Assembly: GCF_000060345.1 (NCBI RefSeq) | Contig: NC_008571.1 | Location: 868,001 to 932,000 of the forward strand | Origin: Christiangramia forsetii KT0803 | Lineage (GTDB): Bacteria; Bacteroidota; Bacteroidia; Flavobacteriales; Flavobacteriaceae | Reading direction: 5' to 3' | DNA: 64,000 nt | Part shown: positions 1 to 9,460 of the stretch, in pieces | Layout of the letters: each line of letters opens with the position of its first letter | Numbering within the stretch: the stretch's first letter is position 1 | Notes under the pieces: model-generated | Told to the model about the DNA's origin: nothing | Databases searched by the model: none | Seen by the model: the letters and a program-made list of their open reading frames with translations, nothing else | Translations under genes and position numbers: made by a program

Positions 1-103
1 CTACAATGAAAGAGTTTTCTTTTCTGCGATTACGCGATTTTTCCTGTAACTGGAGTAGCCATTTTATTTCTTTATTTTGCTGACTTGTGATCTTCTTGAG
101 CAT
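1..103 (-). CDS. TrmH/SpoU-family RNA methyltransferase, N-terminal fragment (cut by window edge)
   Basis: An open frame begins with ATG at 103 on the minus strand and leaves the window after 34 codons. The peptide contains SQQNKEIKWLL followed by EKSRNRRKENSFIV. This matches the start of TrmH-type 2'-O-ribose methyltransferases, where a substrate-binding segment of the form S-x-x-N-x-x-I-K, then K-x-R-x-R, then F-x-V-E-G, precedes the SPOUT knot domain. The catalytic domain is outside the window, so family membership rests on this short stretch alone. The gene is divergent from the lipoprotein gene that follows. Confidence 0.6.
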   Translation of the reverse strand, partial: MLKKITSQQNKEIKWLLQLQEKSRNRRKENSFIV

Positions 104-257
104 AACCGTAAAAATATGGAATACTGATTAGAACTAAGATATTTAGTTTTTAGAATGTTCTAGTATGGGGATTTGTAAGATATCCAATATCATTTCGACC
201 ATTTTATGGTCTCTTTATAGACAAACTGAACAATTCAACAAAATTAAACCACTAACC

Positions 258-1073
258 ATGAAAAAAGTACTATTATTTATTGCAGCTCTTGCTTTAGTCA
301 CAGCTTGTAAAAACGATTCTAAGGAATCAAAACAAAAACAAATTGCGTCCTCCACCGAAGAAAAATCTGAGTCTTCAATGAATTATCCCGACGAGTTACA
401 AGAAGTACTCACAGCTCATGGCGGAATAGTGCAATGGAATAAAATGAATACTTTGAAGTATAGCATTCCCAAGTCTGAAGAAAATATGGAGTATCAGACT
501 GTAGACTTGAAAAACCGGTATACTTTAGTTGAAAATGAAAACGTTTCCATGGGATACAACGGAGAAGATATTTGGGTGAAAGAAGGAGCGACAGAGTATA
601 AGGGAAATGCCGGTTTCTATCACAATCTTATGTTCTATTTTTATGCTATGCCTTTTGTATTTGGTGATGATGGCCTTAATTACGAAAATGCTGAAGCATT
701 AAATTATAAAGATACCTCGTATCCTGGAATTAAGATTTCTTTTAATAATGGAGTAGGAGCTTCACCAAAAGATGAATATTATCTTTATTATGACCCTCAA
801 ACTAAAAAGATGGCGTGGTTAGGATATACCGTAACCTACCAAACCGGAGAATCCAGCGATAAGGTGAATCTTATAAAATATGCTGAATGGCAGAAAACAA
901 ATGGTCTGCTATTACCTAAAAAGATCGCATGGTATAATTATGAAGCTGGAACAATTGGCGAAATGCAAAATGAAGTAAGTTTTAATAATCCAAGCATTAC
1001 TCAAAATAAGATGGATGTTGAAACTTTTAAAATGCCGGAGGGCGCCAGGGTTTTTGAAGCTTCAGAAGAATAG
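258..1073 (+). CDS. Lipoprotein, DUF6503-like (LolA-like fold suspected)
   Basis: The protein is 271 residues from the ATG at 258. The frame stays open upstream to an ATG at 165, but only the 258 start places a proper signal at the N terminus: MKK, a hydrophobic run, then a lipobox ending in Cys17 (VTAC), followed by a Ser/Lys/Glu-rich tether to about residue 45. The mature part starts with a segment of the form LTAHGGIVQWNKMNTL, typical of flavobacterial DUF6503 lipoproteins, and reads as mainly beta strands. Biochemical function is unknown; a lipid- or lipoprotein-binding role would be a guess from the fold. It ends at a bidirectional terminator shared with the convergent amidohydrolase. 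Confidence 0.6.
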   Translation: MKKVLLFIAALALVTACKNDSKESKQKQIASSTEEKSESSMNYPDELQEVLTAHGGIVQWNKMNTLKYSIPKSEENMEYQTVDLKNRYTLVENENVSMGYNGEDIWVKEGATEYKGNAGFYHNLMFYFYAMPFVFGDDGLNYENAEALNYKDTSYPGIKISFNNGVGASPKDEYYLYYDPQTKKMAWLGYTVTYQTGESSDKVNLIKYAEWQKTNGLLLPKKIAWYNYEAGTIGEMQNEVSFNNPSITQNKMDVETFKMPEGARVFEASEE

Positions 1074-1087
1074 TTGAATCTAGTTCG

Positions 1088-1131
1088 AAAAAAAGACCTC
1101 CCAGATTGCAAAATCTGGGAGGTCTTTTTTT
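1088..1131. terminator. Bidirectional Rho-independent terminator
   Basis: A perfect 13-bp stem (1095-1107 with 1112-1124) around a GCAA loop has seven A on the left and seven T on the right. It can therefore stop both the rightward lipoprotein gene and the leftward amidohydrolase operon. Confidence 0.9.
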
Positions 1132-1147
1132 ATGAGTCTAAATAAAA

Positions 1148-2461
1148 TTACTTTCCTTCCTGGTTTTTATATTTATTAGAATATCGCTTCCAAAGTTCGG
1201 TTTGATGGGTTTCCAGGCTAACTTCTCTGCCATCGATAAATGCATGCGAAAGAATATTAGTTCTCATATCCAGCGCATCGCCTTCAGAAATAAAAAGGGT
1301 AGCCGACTTTCCTTTTTCCAGAGTTCCAAATTTTTCATCAACTCCTAAGATTTTTGCTGTATTGGAAGTAACAAGCTTAAGTGCATCTTCTTTTTGCATT
1401 CCAAAAGCTGCAACCGTACCTGCATAGAAAGGCAAATTTCTGCTATTCATTCTTTCCATTTGTCCACTGCCTTCAATTGCTACCAAAACTCCTTCATCCT
1501 GAAGTAATTTTGCTAATTTATAAGGATAGTCGTAATCTTCATGGTCTCTATTTGGGGTGCTATGCGGTCTATTTACAAGTACCGGAATATTATTAGATTT
1601 TAAATCATTAGCTACACCCAAGGCATCGTAGCCTCCAACGATCACAACACCATCAAGATTATTTTCTTTTTTGAATTGAATAACATCCATAATCTCTTTT
1701 TCACCATCAACATGCACAAAAACTTTTTTATCTCCGTTAAAAACAGACTCCATAGCTAAATACGGAAGGTTCTTATAATCTCTATTTCCTGCAAGATAGG
1801 CCTTAGATGATGCAAAGAAATCTGAAAGTTTTTGAACCTCATCGGTATATTCTTTATTAGATTTTATGCCTGGATCTTCATCTCTCCACCAGCGACCTCT
1901 TCTAAAAGCATCCGGCCAGTTAATGTGTAGTCCGTCATTTTCTTTTACTACAGCGTCTTCCCAATTCCAGGCATCAAACTGTACAATGGAAGAAGTTCCC
2001 GAAATAAGTCCACCTCTGGGAACAACCTGACCTAAAAGTACACCATTAGGTCTCATAGATTCCACAATTTTACTCTCAGCATTATAGGCGATTAAACTTC
2101 TTACATTTGGAAGCATTTCGCCCATTTCATCATTGTCTTCCGTTGCTTTTACGGAAGCAATCTCCACTAAACCAAGCGTTGAATTTGGTGCGATAATTCC
2201 GGGATAGACATGTTTACCTTCTGCGTTGATGATCTTTCCAGGGTATTGTCTTTTGGTAAGATTTTCCGCGATCACTTCAGTAATTATTCCTTCTTCAATA
2301 ATAATAAGGCTGTTCTCAATAATTTCACCATTTCCAATATGCGCAGTAGCTCCAACAATGCTAATCGGTTCAGATTGTTTATCAGCAGGAGTTTGCTGGG
2401 CAAAACTGTTTCCGGAAATTATCAAAAAGGCTATTAAAATATATGTATTAAATTTTTTCAT
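1148..2461 (-). CDS. Secreted amidohydrolase-family protein without the HxH metal motif
   Basis: A protein of 437 residues with a cleavable signal peptide (MKKFNTYILIAFLIISGNSFAQ cut near residue 22). It has the amidohydrolase layout: a beta-sandwich start (GATAHIGNGEIIENS, about 33-70), a central TIM-barrel-like part, and the C-terminal signature NTAKILGVDEKFGTLEKGKSA. At the point where active members have PG-x-I-D-x-H-x-H, this protein reads YPGIIAPNSTLG, so the first two metal ligands are absent. It is either inactive or uses another metal scheme. It lies 13 bp downstream of the larger amidohydrolase and is probably co-transcribed and a partner of it in the periplasm. The substrate cannot be read from sequence. 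Confidence 0.75.
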   Translation of the reverse strand: MKKFNTYILIAFLIISGNSFAQQTPADKQSEPISIVGATAHIGNGEIIENSLIIIEEGIITEVIAENLTKRQYPGKIINAEGKHVYPGIIAPNSTLGLVEIASVKATEDNDEMGEMLPNVRSLIAYNAESKIVESMRPNGVLLGQVVPRGGLISGTSSIVQFDAWNWEDAVVKENDGLHINWPDAFRRGRWWRDEDPGIKSNKEYTDEVQKLSDFFASSKAYLAGNRDYKNLPYLAMESVFNGDKKVFVHVDGEKEIMDVIQFKKENNLDGVVIVGGYDALGVANDLKSNNIPVLVNRPHSTPNRDHEDYDYPYKLAKLLQDEGVLVAIEGSGQMERMNSRNLPFYAGTVAAFGMQKEDALKLVTSNTAKILGVDEKFGTLEKGKSATLFISEGDALDMRTNILSHAFIDGREVSLETHQTELWKRYSNKYKNQEGK

Positions 2462-2474
2462 TTTACTTTAAATT

Positions 2475-5450
2475 TTAGTGAACCTCTTCTAATAGATCAC
2501 AGTGAACATGTTGTTTTTCCTTTTTTGTCACAGGTTGAGTCTTCACTCCACTGTTCTTAGCTTTCAACATCTGTGCAATTAGCTGGTTACGTTCTTTTTT
2601 GATCTCTTCTCTCATTTTTTCATCACGATCAATGTCAAAATAGATTACACCTTCAATCATCGTCTTTTCTGGTTTTGCATAAATAGAAAGAGGATGATTA
2701 TTCCAAAGTACAAGATCTGCCTGCTTTCCTGTTTTTATACTTCCTACAAGATTATCTACATGTAAAAGTTTAGCAGGATTGATAGTGACCATTTTCCAGG
2801 CATCTTCTTCACTCATTCCACCATATTTCACACTTTTTGCAGCTTCCTGATTCAGCCTTCGGTTCATTTCACCATCATCACTATTTATAGCTACGGTAAT
2901 CCCAACTTCATTCATAATAGAAGCATTGTAAGGAATAGCGTCATTTACTTCATATTTATATGCCCACCAGTCAGAAAATGTTGAAGCGCCCACGCCATGT
3001 TCTTTCATTTTATCGGCAACTTTATATCCTTCCAGAATATGTGTAAACGTATTAATGTTGAAATCGAATTGTTCGGCAACTTTCATTAGCATATTGATCT
3101 CGCTTTGAATATAGGAGTGAGAAGTCACAAATCGTTCTCCATTTAGAATCTCAACCAGAGTTTCCATTTCTATGTCTTTTCTGAAATCTTCTCCACCTTT
3201 ATTTTTTTCAGCTTCGTAAGCTCGCGCCTGACTGAAATAATCAACAAATACCTGTTCCACACCCATACGAGTTTGTGGAAAACGATTTCCACTCCAGTTA
3301 GACTGTTTCACATTTTCACCAAGGGCAAACTTTATAAACGGTGGTGCCTGCTCAAAGATGAGATCATCTGCAGATTCTCCCCATTTTAATTTCAAGATTG
3401 CTGAACGGCCTCCAATAGGATTTGCTGAGCCATGTAAAAGCTGAATAGTGGTGACCCCGCCTGCAAGGCCTCTATAGATGCCAATATCTGTAGGATCTAT
3501 AACATCTTCCATACTCACTTCAGCTGTGGAGTTGTGACCGGCTTCATTAATATCTGAAGCAGCAAGATGCGAATGTTCGTCTATGATCCCTGCAGTAAGA
3601 TGTTTACCGGTAGCGTCAACAACTTTGGCGCCGCCAGCATTTAGGTTTCCCCCAATTCTAACAATTTCTCCATTTTTAACGAGTACATCGGTATTTTCCA
3701 AAACGCCTTCTTCTTCACTTGTCCAAACCGTGGCATTCTTGAAAAGAATATTTTCCTGCTTAGGCTGTTTATCAAAACCATAGGCGATATTTGGGTAGGT
3801 AAGTGGTAATACTTTTGGAGTCTGGTCATCTTTTTTGTCCTTCTCGTCCTTCTTGTCTTTTTCTGAAGCTGACTTTTTGGTAGCCTGAAAAGCCATTTCA
3901 TTTCCATTTGCTAGAATAGCTTTTCCTGAAATTATGTTGCCTGGAACAGGAACATTTGCTACAAGTCTAATAAATTCAGTTTTTGTAGTATCTGGAGAAG
4001 AAAGCAGGAGGTTCATCCAATTATCTTCAAAACTAATTTTGGAACCTATTTTACTCTCGCCTAATTTTACTTCAGCCTTGGGTTTGGAAGGCTCTCCGGT
4101 GATATTTAGTTCATATTGTTTTTCGTCTATTTTCAGGTTGTAATTACCAGAAATATTAGTGACATCCATATTTTCCAGAACTTTTTTCTCTCCCTGGATC
4201 CAGTTTTCGTAAAGTGTTGTTTCCTTTTCAAAATAATCACCAGAAGTAATAATGAAATTTGCCCAGGCTCCTTCTTTTAAAACCCCAATTTTTCCTGCCT
4301 GTCCTATGGTTTGAGCAGGAACCGTGGTGAGGGAAGCCAGTGCAGCTTCTTTGGTTAAGCCATATTCAACTGCTTTTAAAAGATTCGATTTAAAGTCTTT
4401 TTCAGCGTCTATGGAGTGAGTTGTAATTGTGAATGGAACTTTATTTTCTGAAAGCATTTTGAGGTTTGACGGAGCCTGATTCCATTCTCTCATTTCGTTA
4501 AGGCTTAAATATCCCGTTAAATAAGGATCTTCCACATCGTAAGCTTCCGGAAATTTCAAAGGCACAATATAAGTAGCATTTGAAGCTTTAATTTTGTCCA
4601 ATCGCTGATATTCATTTCCGCTTCCAAGAATCACGTACTGAACTCCAAATTCATCCCCAACTTTATCAGCTCTTAGTTCGTTCAGAAGATTATCTGTAGT
4701 AAAAATTTGAACAAGATCCTTGTTGTTATTAAGAGCTTCCAGGGCAAGATCTTTATTTTTAGCATTTCCTTTTGCATACCAGTCAGCATCCAGGTAGGTC
4801 TGACGAATAAGCGCCATGGTTCCCATAATAGAAGTAGGATAAGATTGTCTGGATTGCACACTTTTATCAAATGAAAAATACTGAGAAGATCTACTATTAA
4901 GAATACGGTCACCTTCATTAACTTCAGGCGTAAGGGCAACCAGCATCCCGGTTCCTCTTATTATCCCATCGGGAACATGTGTATTTACAACACCGAAGCC
5001 TGCTTTATGATATTTTTCTGCTTCTTTAGAATCAAAACTAAATTGTGAAACCGCATCAGTTTCAGGGCGTATATGATCATTCCAGTAATAACCTTCTCGG
5101 GAAGCGTCGTATTGTGGTCCGTTCCCGCCTTCAGCTCTTTTTGGTTTTGAGATTCCAAAATCGCTATAAAGGTCAATAAAAGAAGGATACACTTCCTTTC
5201 CCTCTAGATCTATGACAATACTGTTTTTCGGAATAGTAATAGATTTTCCAACTGAGGTGATTTTCCCATCCTTAATAGCAAACATTCCTTTGTTGATCAC
5301 GGTTTGAGGATCTACATGAATTCTGGCATTTTTGAAAACAGTGTAGTTGGTGTTTCGGGTTTTTACCCCATCATTTTTCGGGAAGTATTCCTGAGCTTGC
5401 ACCGAAAAAGCACAAAGGAAAACTCCCAAAATCAGTAATTTTAATTTCAT
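2475..5450 (-). CDS. Secreted tandem-domain amidohydrolase (991 aa)
   Basis: I chose the ATG at 5450, which gives the signal peptide MKLKLLILGVFLCAFSVQAQ; an in-frame start at 5486 would add 12 residues before it. Two amidohydrolase halves are joined by a lysine/aspartate-rich linker near residues 530-555. The N half has the family's strands and its closing AGKIGVLKEGAWAN motif, but reads YPSFIDLYSDFG where HxH should be. The C half carries GIIDEHSHLAA (HxH), later histidines in TSHSYIQ and TFTHILEG, and INSDDGEMNRR with the expected metal Asp. Only the C half should therefore be catalytic. First gene of a two-gene operon with the smaller HxH-less relative. Confidence 0.8.
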   Translation of the reverse strand: MKLKLLILGVFLCAFSVQAQEYFPKNDGVKTRNTNYTVFKNARIHVDPQTVINKGMFAIKDGKITSVGKSITIPKNSIVIDLEGKEVYPSFIDLYSDFGISKPKRAEGGNGPQYDASREGYYWNDHIRPETDAVSQFSFDSKEAEKYHKAGFGVVNTHVPDGIIRGTGMLVALTPEVNEGDRILNSRSSQYFSFDKSVQSRQSYPTSIMGTMALIRQTYLDADWYAKGNAKNKDLALEALNNNKDLVQIFTTDNLLNELRADKVGDEFGVQYVILGSGNEYQRLDKIKASNATYIVPLKFPEAYDVEDPYLTGYLSLNEMREWNQAPSNLKMLSENKVPFTITTHSIDAEKDFKSNLLKAVEYGLTKEAALASLTTVPAQTIGQAGKIGVLKEGAWANFIITSGDYFEKETTLYENWIQGEKKVLENMDVTNISGNYNLKIDEKQYELNITGEPSKPKAEVKLGESKIGSKISFEDNWMNLLLSSPDTTKTEFIRLVANVPVPGNIISGKAILANGNEMAFQATKKSASEKDKKDEKDKKDDQTPKVLPLTYPNIAYGFDKQPKQENILFKNATVWTSEEEGVLENTDVLVKNGEIVRIGGNLNAGGAKVVDATGKHLTAGIIDEHSHLAASDINEAGHNSTAEVSMEDVIDPTDIGIYRGLAGGVTTIQLLHGSANPIGGRSAILKLKWGESADDLIFEQAPPFIKFALGENVKQSNWSGNRFPQTRMGVEQVFVDYFSQARAYEAEKNKGGEDFRKDIEMETLVEILNGERFVTSHSYIQSEINMLMKVAEQFDFNINTFTHILEGYKVADKMKEHGVGASTFSDWWAYKYEVNDAIPYNASIMNEVGITVAINSDDGEMNRRLNQEAAKSVKYGGMSEEDAWKMVTINPAKLLHVDNLVGSIKTGKQADLVLWNNHPLSIYAKPEKTMIEGVIYFDIDRDEKMREEIKKERNQLIAQMLKAKNSGVKTQPVTKKEKQHVHCDLLEEVH

Positions 5451-5533
5451 AAAAAATTGGTGGTTTAGATAAATAAGATTGCTCAAAATTTTAAGAGCCT
5501 TAAAGTACTAAAATTTGAATAAATTCAGAGGAA

Positions 5534-6607
5534 TTATAGTGCGTTTCGAGTGTCATCGAAATAATTTACCAGTAATGCAACCACGTAGCTATAACTTTTC
5601 ATTCCGTCTGACTGATTATTTACAATGAGATATCTGTTATAAGTTGCTTTGAAAATAGGCTCGAATGGATTGGTATGCTGCCTCCAGAATTCATCTACCT
5701 CTCTATAATTTTCGAGAATTCCAACATTCATGGTTGCAATGAGTTCTTCGGCCTTAGCCTGATCTCGCCTATAAAGTTCACTTAAGCAATAACTAAGCGC
5801 AAAAGTATATCCGGAATACCGAAATTTCTTATTTGGATGGTTCATAGTAACCAGACAGGCGATAAAATTTGCTTCATTTTCCTTGGCAAAACCTAACTGA
5901 TGACCAACTTCATGACTTGCCGTGGTTGGTATTTTATAAGGTACAATTAGGGTGTTTACCTGTGCTTCATTCGTTAAAGGATTTAAATATCCATTAAAAC
6001 CCATATAGGTGAGGGGTAAACTATATAAAGATCTTTTTAAAGCGAAACCATTATAGGCCAGTTCCGGAAATTCATTTTCTATATGATCGTAACCTTCGAG
6101 CGTGATATTGAACAATTCATTTTTTGTGTATTGATAATCAACTTTGGTAGAGTCATTTTCGGCTAATTCTGAATGTATCTTATTCGATCTTGAAATGAGC
6201 GTCTCCGTTAGTTTAATAAGTTTTTCCGTAGTATAATCATTTTCGATTTCCAGGCTCTCATGGAGCGGAAGTCTATAATAATTGAAACCCCAGAATAAAT
6301 GAAAACAGAAATAAATAATAGAAAGGCTCGCTAGGGCATCAGGGATCCAGATCTTCGGATTTTTGAATTTATGCCTAAGTCTTCTAATTAGCCATAAGAT
6401 CAAAAGAATAATAAGTGCGGCATAGAGAAAGTCTCCTATAGAAAAAGGAATCCATCCTAAACTATATCGCATTATTTTAGAAATAACAGGATATACGCCA
6501 TTGGAATAATATTCTTCGACGAAATTGGCATGTCCGGAAAGTATGTTAATACCTATAATTTGAACCGGTAACAGGATAGCTAGTAGCAGGATAGATTTTC
6601 TCTTCAC
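5534..6607 (-). CDS. DUF3810 membrane protein with HExxH-type motif
   Basis: A protein of 357 residues with transmembrane segments at about 6-24, 58-76 and 90-108, followed by a large soluble part. The soluble part contains HEVGH at 232-236 and, a few residues later, ENEAN, the spacing of a zincin-type metalloprotease with a downstream glutamate ligand. This is the known layout of DUF3810, a Bacteroidota family predicted to be a membrane metallopeptidase but not characterised as far as I know. It lies 83 bp upstream of the big amidohydrolase on the same strand and is divergent from pepD. Confidence 0.75.
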   Translation of the reverse strand: MKRKSILLLAILLPVQIIGINILSGHANFVEEYYSNGVYPVISKIMRYSLGWIPFSIGDFLYAALIILLILWLIRRLRHKFKNPKIWIPDALASLSIIYFCFHLFWGFNYYRLPLHESLEIENDYTTEKLIKLTETLISRSNKIHSELAENDSTKVDYQYTKNELFNITLEGYDHIENEFPELAYNGFALKRSLYSLPLTYMGFNGYLNPLTNEAQVNTLIVPYKIPTTASHEVGHQLGFAKENEANFIACLVTMNHPNKKFRYSGYTFALSYCLSELYRRDQAKAEELIATMNVGILENYREVDEFWRQHTNPFEPIFKATYNRYLIVNNQSDGMKSYSYVVALLVNYFDDTRNAL

Positions 6608-6664
6608 GGCTTAAAAATACAAATATTCGGCAGGCCTCAAATTTTAGAGTTCGGTAAAATCGAA

Positions 6665-6672
6665 TACCTTTG
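6665..6672 (+). promoter_or_regulatory. Bacteroidota -7 box for pepD (TACCTTTG)
   Basis: TACCTTTG fits TAnnTTTG. Transcription would begin near 6679, downstream of the earliest in-frame TTG at 6672, which supports the ATG at 6696 as the true start of pepD. No clear -33 TTG is seen. Confidence 0.5.
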
Positions 6673-6695
6673 TGAAGATACCAAAATTTAGATCA

Positions 6696-8156
6696 ATGAA
6701 TGAAGAAATAAGGGCGCTGGAACCCAAAGTATTATGGAACAAATTTGCAGACCTAAATGCCGTTCCAAGGCCATCCAAGAAAGAAGAGCGAGTTATAGAG
6801 TTTATTAAGAATTTCGGGAACAACCTGGATCTCAAGACTGAAGTGGATAGTGTTGGAAATGTGGTGATCTACAAAGCTGCAACCAAAGGAATGGAAAGCC
6901 GAAAAAAGATCGTTCTACAGGCTCACCTGGATATGGTGCATCAAAAAAATAACGATACAGATTTCAATTTTGATACTCAAGGTATAGAGATGTATGTTGA
7001 TGGAGACTGGGTTCGTGCCAGAGGAACTACGCTTGGTGCCGATAACGGCCTTGGGGTTGCCACTATGATGGCGATTCTTGAAAGTGATTCTATAGAGCAC
7101 CCTGCCATCGAAGCCTTGTTCACAATAGACGAAGAAACCGGGATGACCGGGGCTAAAGGTTTAAGTCCAGATCTTTTAGAAGGTGATATTTTGTTGAATC
7201 TTGATACTGAAGAAGATGACGAGATAGGCATTGGATGTGCCGGGGGTGTGGATATTACTGCGATAAAGAAATATGAAGAAGAAAAAATGCCTGAAACTTA
7301 CCGAAGCTATTCGGTAAAAGTGAAAGGTTTGAGCGGCGGACACTCCGGGATGGATATTATCAAAGGCCTCGGGAATGCGAATAAGTTGATGAATCGTTTA
7401 CTGCTTAATACTTCGGAAGACCTTAAAATGAGAGTTTCTGAAATTAATGGTGGAGGCTTAAGAAATGCCATTCCAAGAGAAAGTGAAGCGATCATAGCTT
7501 TACCAGATACAGAAGAAGAAAGTTTTAAAAAAGAATTCGAGTCGAGAGCAAAAGCGATCAAATCTGAATATGCTTCTTTGGAACCAAACCTTTCTATAGA
7601 GCTACAGAGAACCACTTCTCAAAATTCAGTGATGGATCTTAAATCACAGAAAGACATTTTGCTCGCACTTGCAGCAGCACACAACGGAGTGTATAGAATG
7701 AGTCCTGAAATTGAAGGTTTGGTGGAAGCCTCCAATAATGTGGCAAAAGTTGCACTGAAAGATGGAGAAGTACATATAAAATGTCTTACCCGAAGCTCGG
7801 TTGAATCCAGCAAAGATGATCTTGCTGATTCTTTAAAAGCTGTATTTGAGTTGGCCGGTTTTGAGGTAAAACTTTCCGGTGAATATCCCGGCTGGGCACC
7901 AAACAGTGATTCTGCAATTTTGAAAACTTTAGATGAAATTTACCAGAATGTAAATGGTTCAAAAGCTGATATTGCTGCCTGTCATGCAGGATTAGAATGT
8001 GGAATTATTGGAAGTCACTATCCTAATATGGATATGATTTCTTTTGGTCCAACTATTAGGGGAGCGCACTCTCCAGATGAAAGAGCCAGCGTAAAATCTG
8101 CTCAGAAATACTGGAAATTTTTACTGGAAGTTTTAAAAAATATTCCTGAAAATTAG
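6696..8156 (+). CDS. pepD: Cytosol non-specific dipeptidase (aminoacyl-histidine dipeptidase), M20 family
   Basis: A cytoplasmic zinc peptidase of 486 residues that hydrolyses dipeptides, including Xaa-His. The family's metal and catalytic motifs are visible in order: AHLDMVH (His ligand and catalytic Asp), GADNGLGVA (bridging Asp), IDEETGMTGA (catalytic Glu and ligand Glu), LDTEE, a dimerisation-lid segment with GGHSGMDI, and the C-terminal CHAGLECG and HSPDERA. Length matches PepD. The start at 6696 (MNEEIRALEPKVLW) aligns with known PepD N termini; the TTG at 6672 would lie inside the predicted promoter. Monocistronic, ending at a strong hairpin. Confidence 0.9.
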   Translation: MNEEIRALEPKVLWNKFADLNAVPRPSKKEERVIEFIKNFGNNLDLKTEVDSVGNVVIYKAATKGMESRKKIVLQAHLDMVHQKNNDTDFNFDTQGIEMYVDGDWVRARGTTLGADNGLGVATMMAILESDSIEHPAIEALFTIDEETGMTGAKGLSPDLLEGDILLNLDTEEDDEIGIGCAGGVDITAIKKYEEEKMPETYRSYSVKVKGLSGGHSGMDIIKGLGNANKLMNRLLLNTSEDLKMRVSEINGGGLRNAIPRESEAIIALPDTEEESFKKEFESRAKAIKSEYASLEPNLSIELQRTTSQNSVMDLKSQKDILLALAAAHNGVYRMSPEIEGLVEASNNVAKVALKDGEVHIKCLTRSSVESSKDDLADSLKAVFELAGFEVKLSGEYPGWAPNSDSAILKTLDEIYQNVNGSKADIAACHAGLECGIIGSHYPNMDMISFGPTIRGAHSPDERASVKSAQKYWKFLLEVLKNIPEN

Positions 8157-8176
8157 AATTAAAGACTACGAAAATA

Positions 8177-8210
8177 AAAAGCCCTCAGGAATATTCCTGA
8201 GGGCTTTTTT
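8177..8210. terminator. Bidirectional terminator between pepD and the PPIase gene
   Basis: Positions 8181-8204 form a perfect palindrome with arms GCCCTCAGG and CCTGAGGGC, flanked by five A and six T. It serves both convergent genes. Confidence 0.9.
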
Positions 8211-8227
8211 AATAATTAATTATTTAA

Positions 8228-9358
8228 TTATTTAGAACTGTCAACTATTTCGACCATCTCAATTTTAAAGATAAGGTCGGTATTTGGAGGAATAACACCA
8301 CCAGCGCCTCTTTCACCATATCCCATTGCACTTGGTATAAATACCACTGCTTTATCTCCAACTTTCATTTCCTGCAAAGCATCTTTAAAACCAGGAATCA
8401 TTGGAGCATCCGGACCATAAACTGTAGTCATAGGGCCATATTGACCACTGGTATCTCTACGATGATCATAAATTCCCATTTCCTGAGCAAGTTCTTTTTT
8501 GCTGGTATCGAAAATGGTACCATCAGCGAAATAACCTTCGTAGGATACCTTTACTTTTTGACCATTTTTCGGTTTTTCACCTTCTCCTTTATTTTCAAAA
8601 TAGATCTTTAAACCGCTGTCTAAAGAATCTGCTTTTTCTTCCAGAGACTTAAATTCTTCATTCTTTTTTGCAGCCATTTCCTGCTTCTTTTTAGCTTCAG
8701 CTTCTTTTTCAGCATCAATTTCAGCTAATTGATTCTCAAAAACTTTCGGAGCGTCAAAATTCTTGGCTGCACTTCCTTTACGAATAATATTCACTTCGTT
8801 CATAACAATGTCTTTGGTGGGACGATCACGAGGTCCGGTCTCCACTTTTCCAATAGAATCTACCACATCCTGACCTTTCACTACTTTTCCGAAAACGGTA
8901 TGTTTTCCATCCAATTGCGCAACTGGTCCTAAGGTGATAAAAAACTGACTTCCATTTGTTCCGGGACCTGCATTGGCCATAGAAAGTATTCCTTTTGAAT
9001 CGTGACTTAAAGAGTCTACAAATTCGTCAGGATATTTGTAACCTGGGCCACCGCTACCAGTTCCGGTAGGATCTCCACCCTGGATCACGAAGCCATCAAT
9101 AATCCGGTGAAAAATAAGTCCGTCATAATATTTTTTGTCTTTGTAAGTACTGTCGGCCATTTTGCTCGTCCCTTCCGTAAGAGATACAAAACTGGCGATA
9201 GTCATGGGAGTTTCTTCAAAATATAGTTCGGCAATTACCGGTCCCATTGAAGTATTGAATTCGGCATACATACCATCTTCTAATTCCGGATATTCGTCGT
9301 TGCAAGAAAATAGGGATACTGCTACTGCTAGTAGTAAAAAAATACTTTTTGTTTTCAT
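8228..9358 (-). CDS. Lipoprotein peptidyl-prolyl isomerase: cyclophilin-FKBP fusion
   Basis: A protein of 376 residues with lipobox LFSC (Cys19). Residues about 30-195 are a cyclophilin domain: FHRIIDGFVIQGGDPTGTG, then GTNGSQFFITL and LDGKHTVFGKV are its active-site blocks. A charged helical linker rich in Glu, Ala and Lys spans about 205-250. Residues about 255-373 are an FKBP domain with VKVSYEGYFADGTIFD and IPGFKDALQEMKVGDKAV and the closing YGERGAGGVIPPNTDLIF. Both folds isomerise proline bonds, so this should be a periplasm-facing folding factor with two active sites on one chain. It lies 102 bp downstream of gldI on the same strand, probably co-transcribed. Confidence 0.88.
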   Translation of the reverse strand: MKTKSIFLLLAVAVSLFSCNDEYPELEDGMYAEFNTSMGPVIAELYFEETPMTIASFVSLTEGTSKMADSTYKDKKYYDGLIFHRIIDGFVIQGGDPTGTGSGGPGYKYPDEFVDSLSHDSKGILSMANAGPGTNGSQFFITLGPVAQLDGKHTVFGKVVKGQDVVDSIGKVETGPRDRPTKDIVMNEVNIIRKGSAAKNFDAPKVFENQLAEIDAEKEAEAKKKQEMAAKKNEEFKSLEEKADSLDSGLKIYFENKGEGEKPKNGQKVKVSYEGYFADGTIFDTSKKELAQEMGIYDHRRDTSGQYGPMTTVYGPDAPMIPGFKDALQEMKVGDKAVVFIPSAMGYGERGAGGVIPPNTDLIFKIEMVEIVDSSK

Positions 9359-9460
9359 CTGTAATTTTTGATTTTTCTGTTTGTCATGTGATCCTGAAGT
9401 TTCGGGATGCCAAATGTCATTTCGATCATCAACCGAAATTCGTTTTGGCGCACTTCATTC

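Noticed and set aside
9372-9460. Gap between gldI and the PPIase gene with ATCCTGAA-GT-TTCGGGAT and GTCATTTCGA
   Set aside because: It resembles pieces of the dispersed repeat families, but no full pair of arms can be drawn, so it is not called as a copy.
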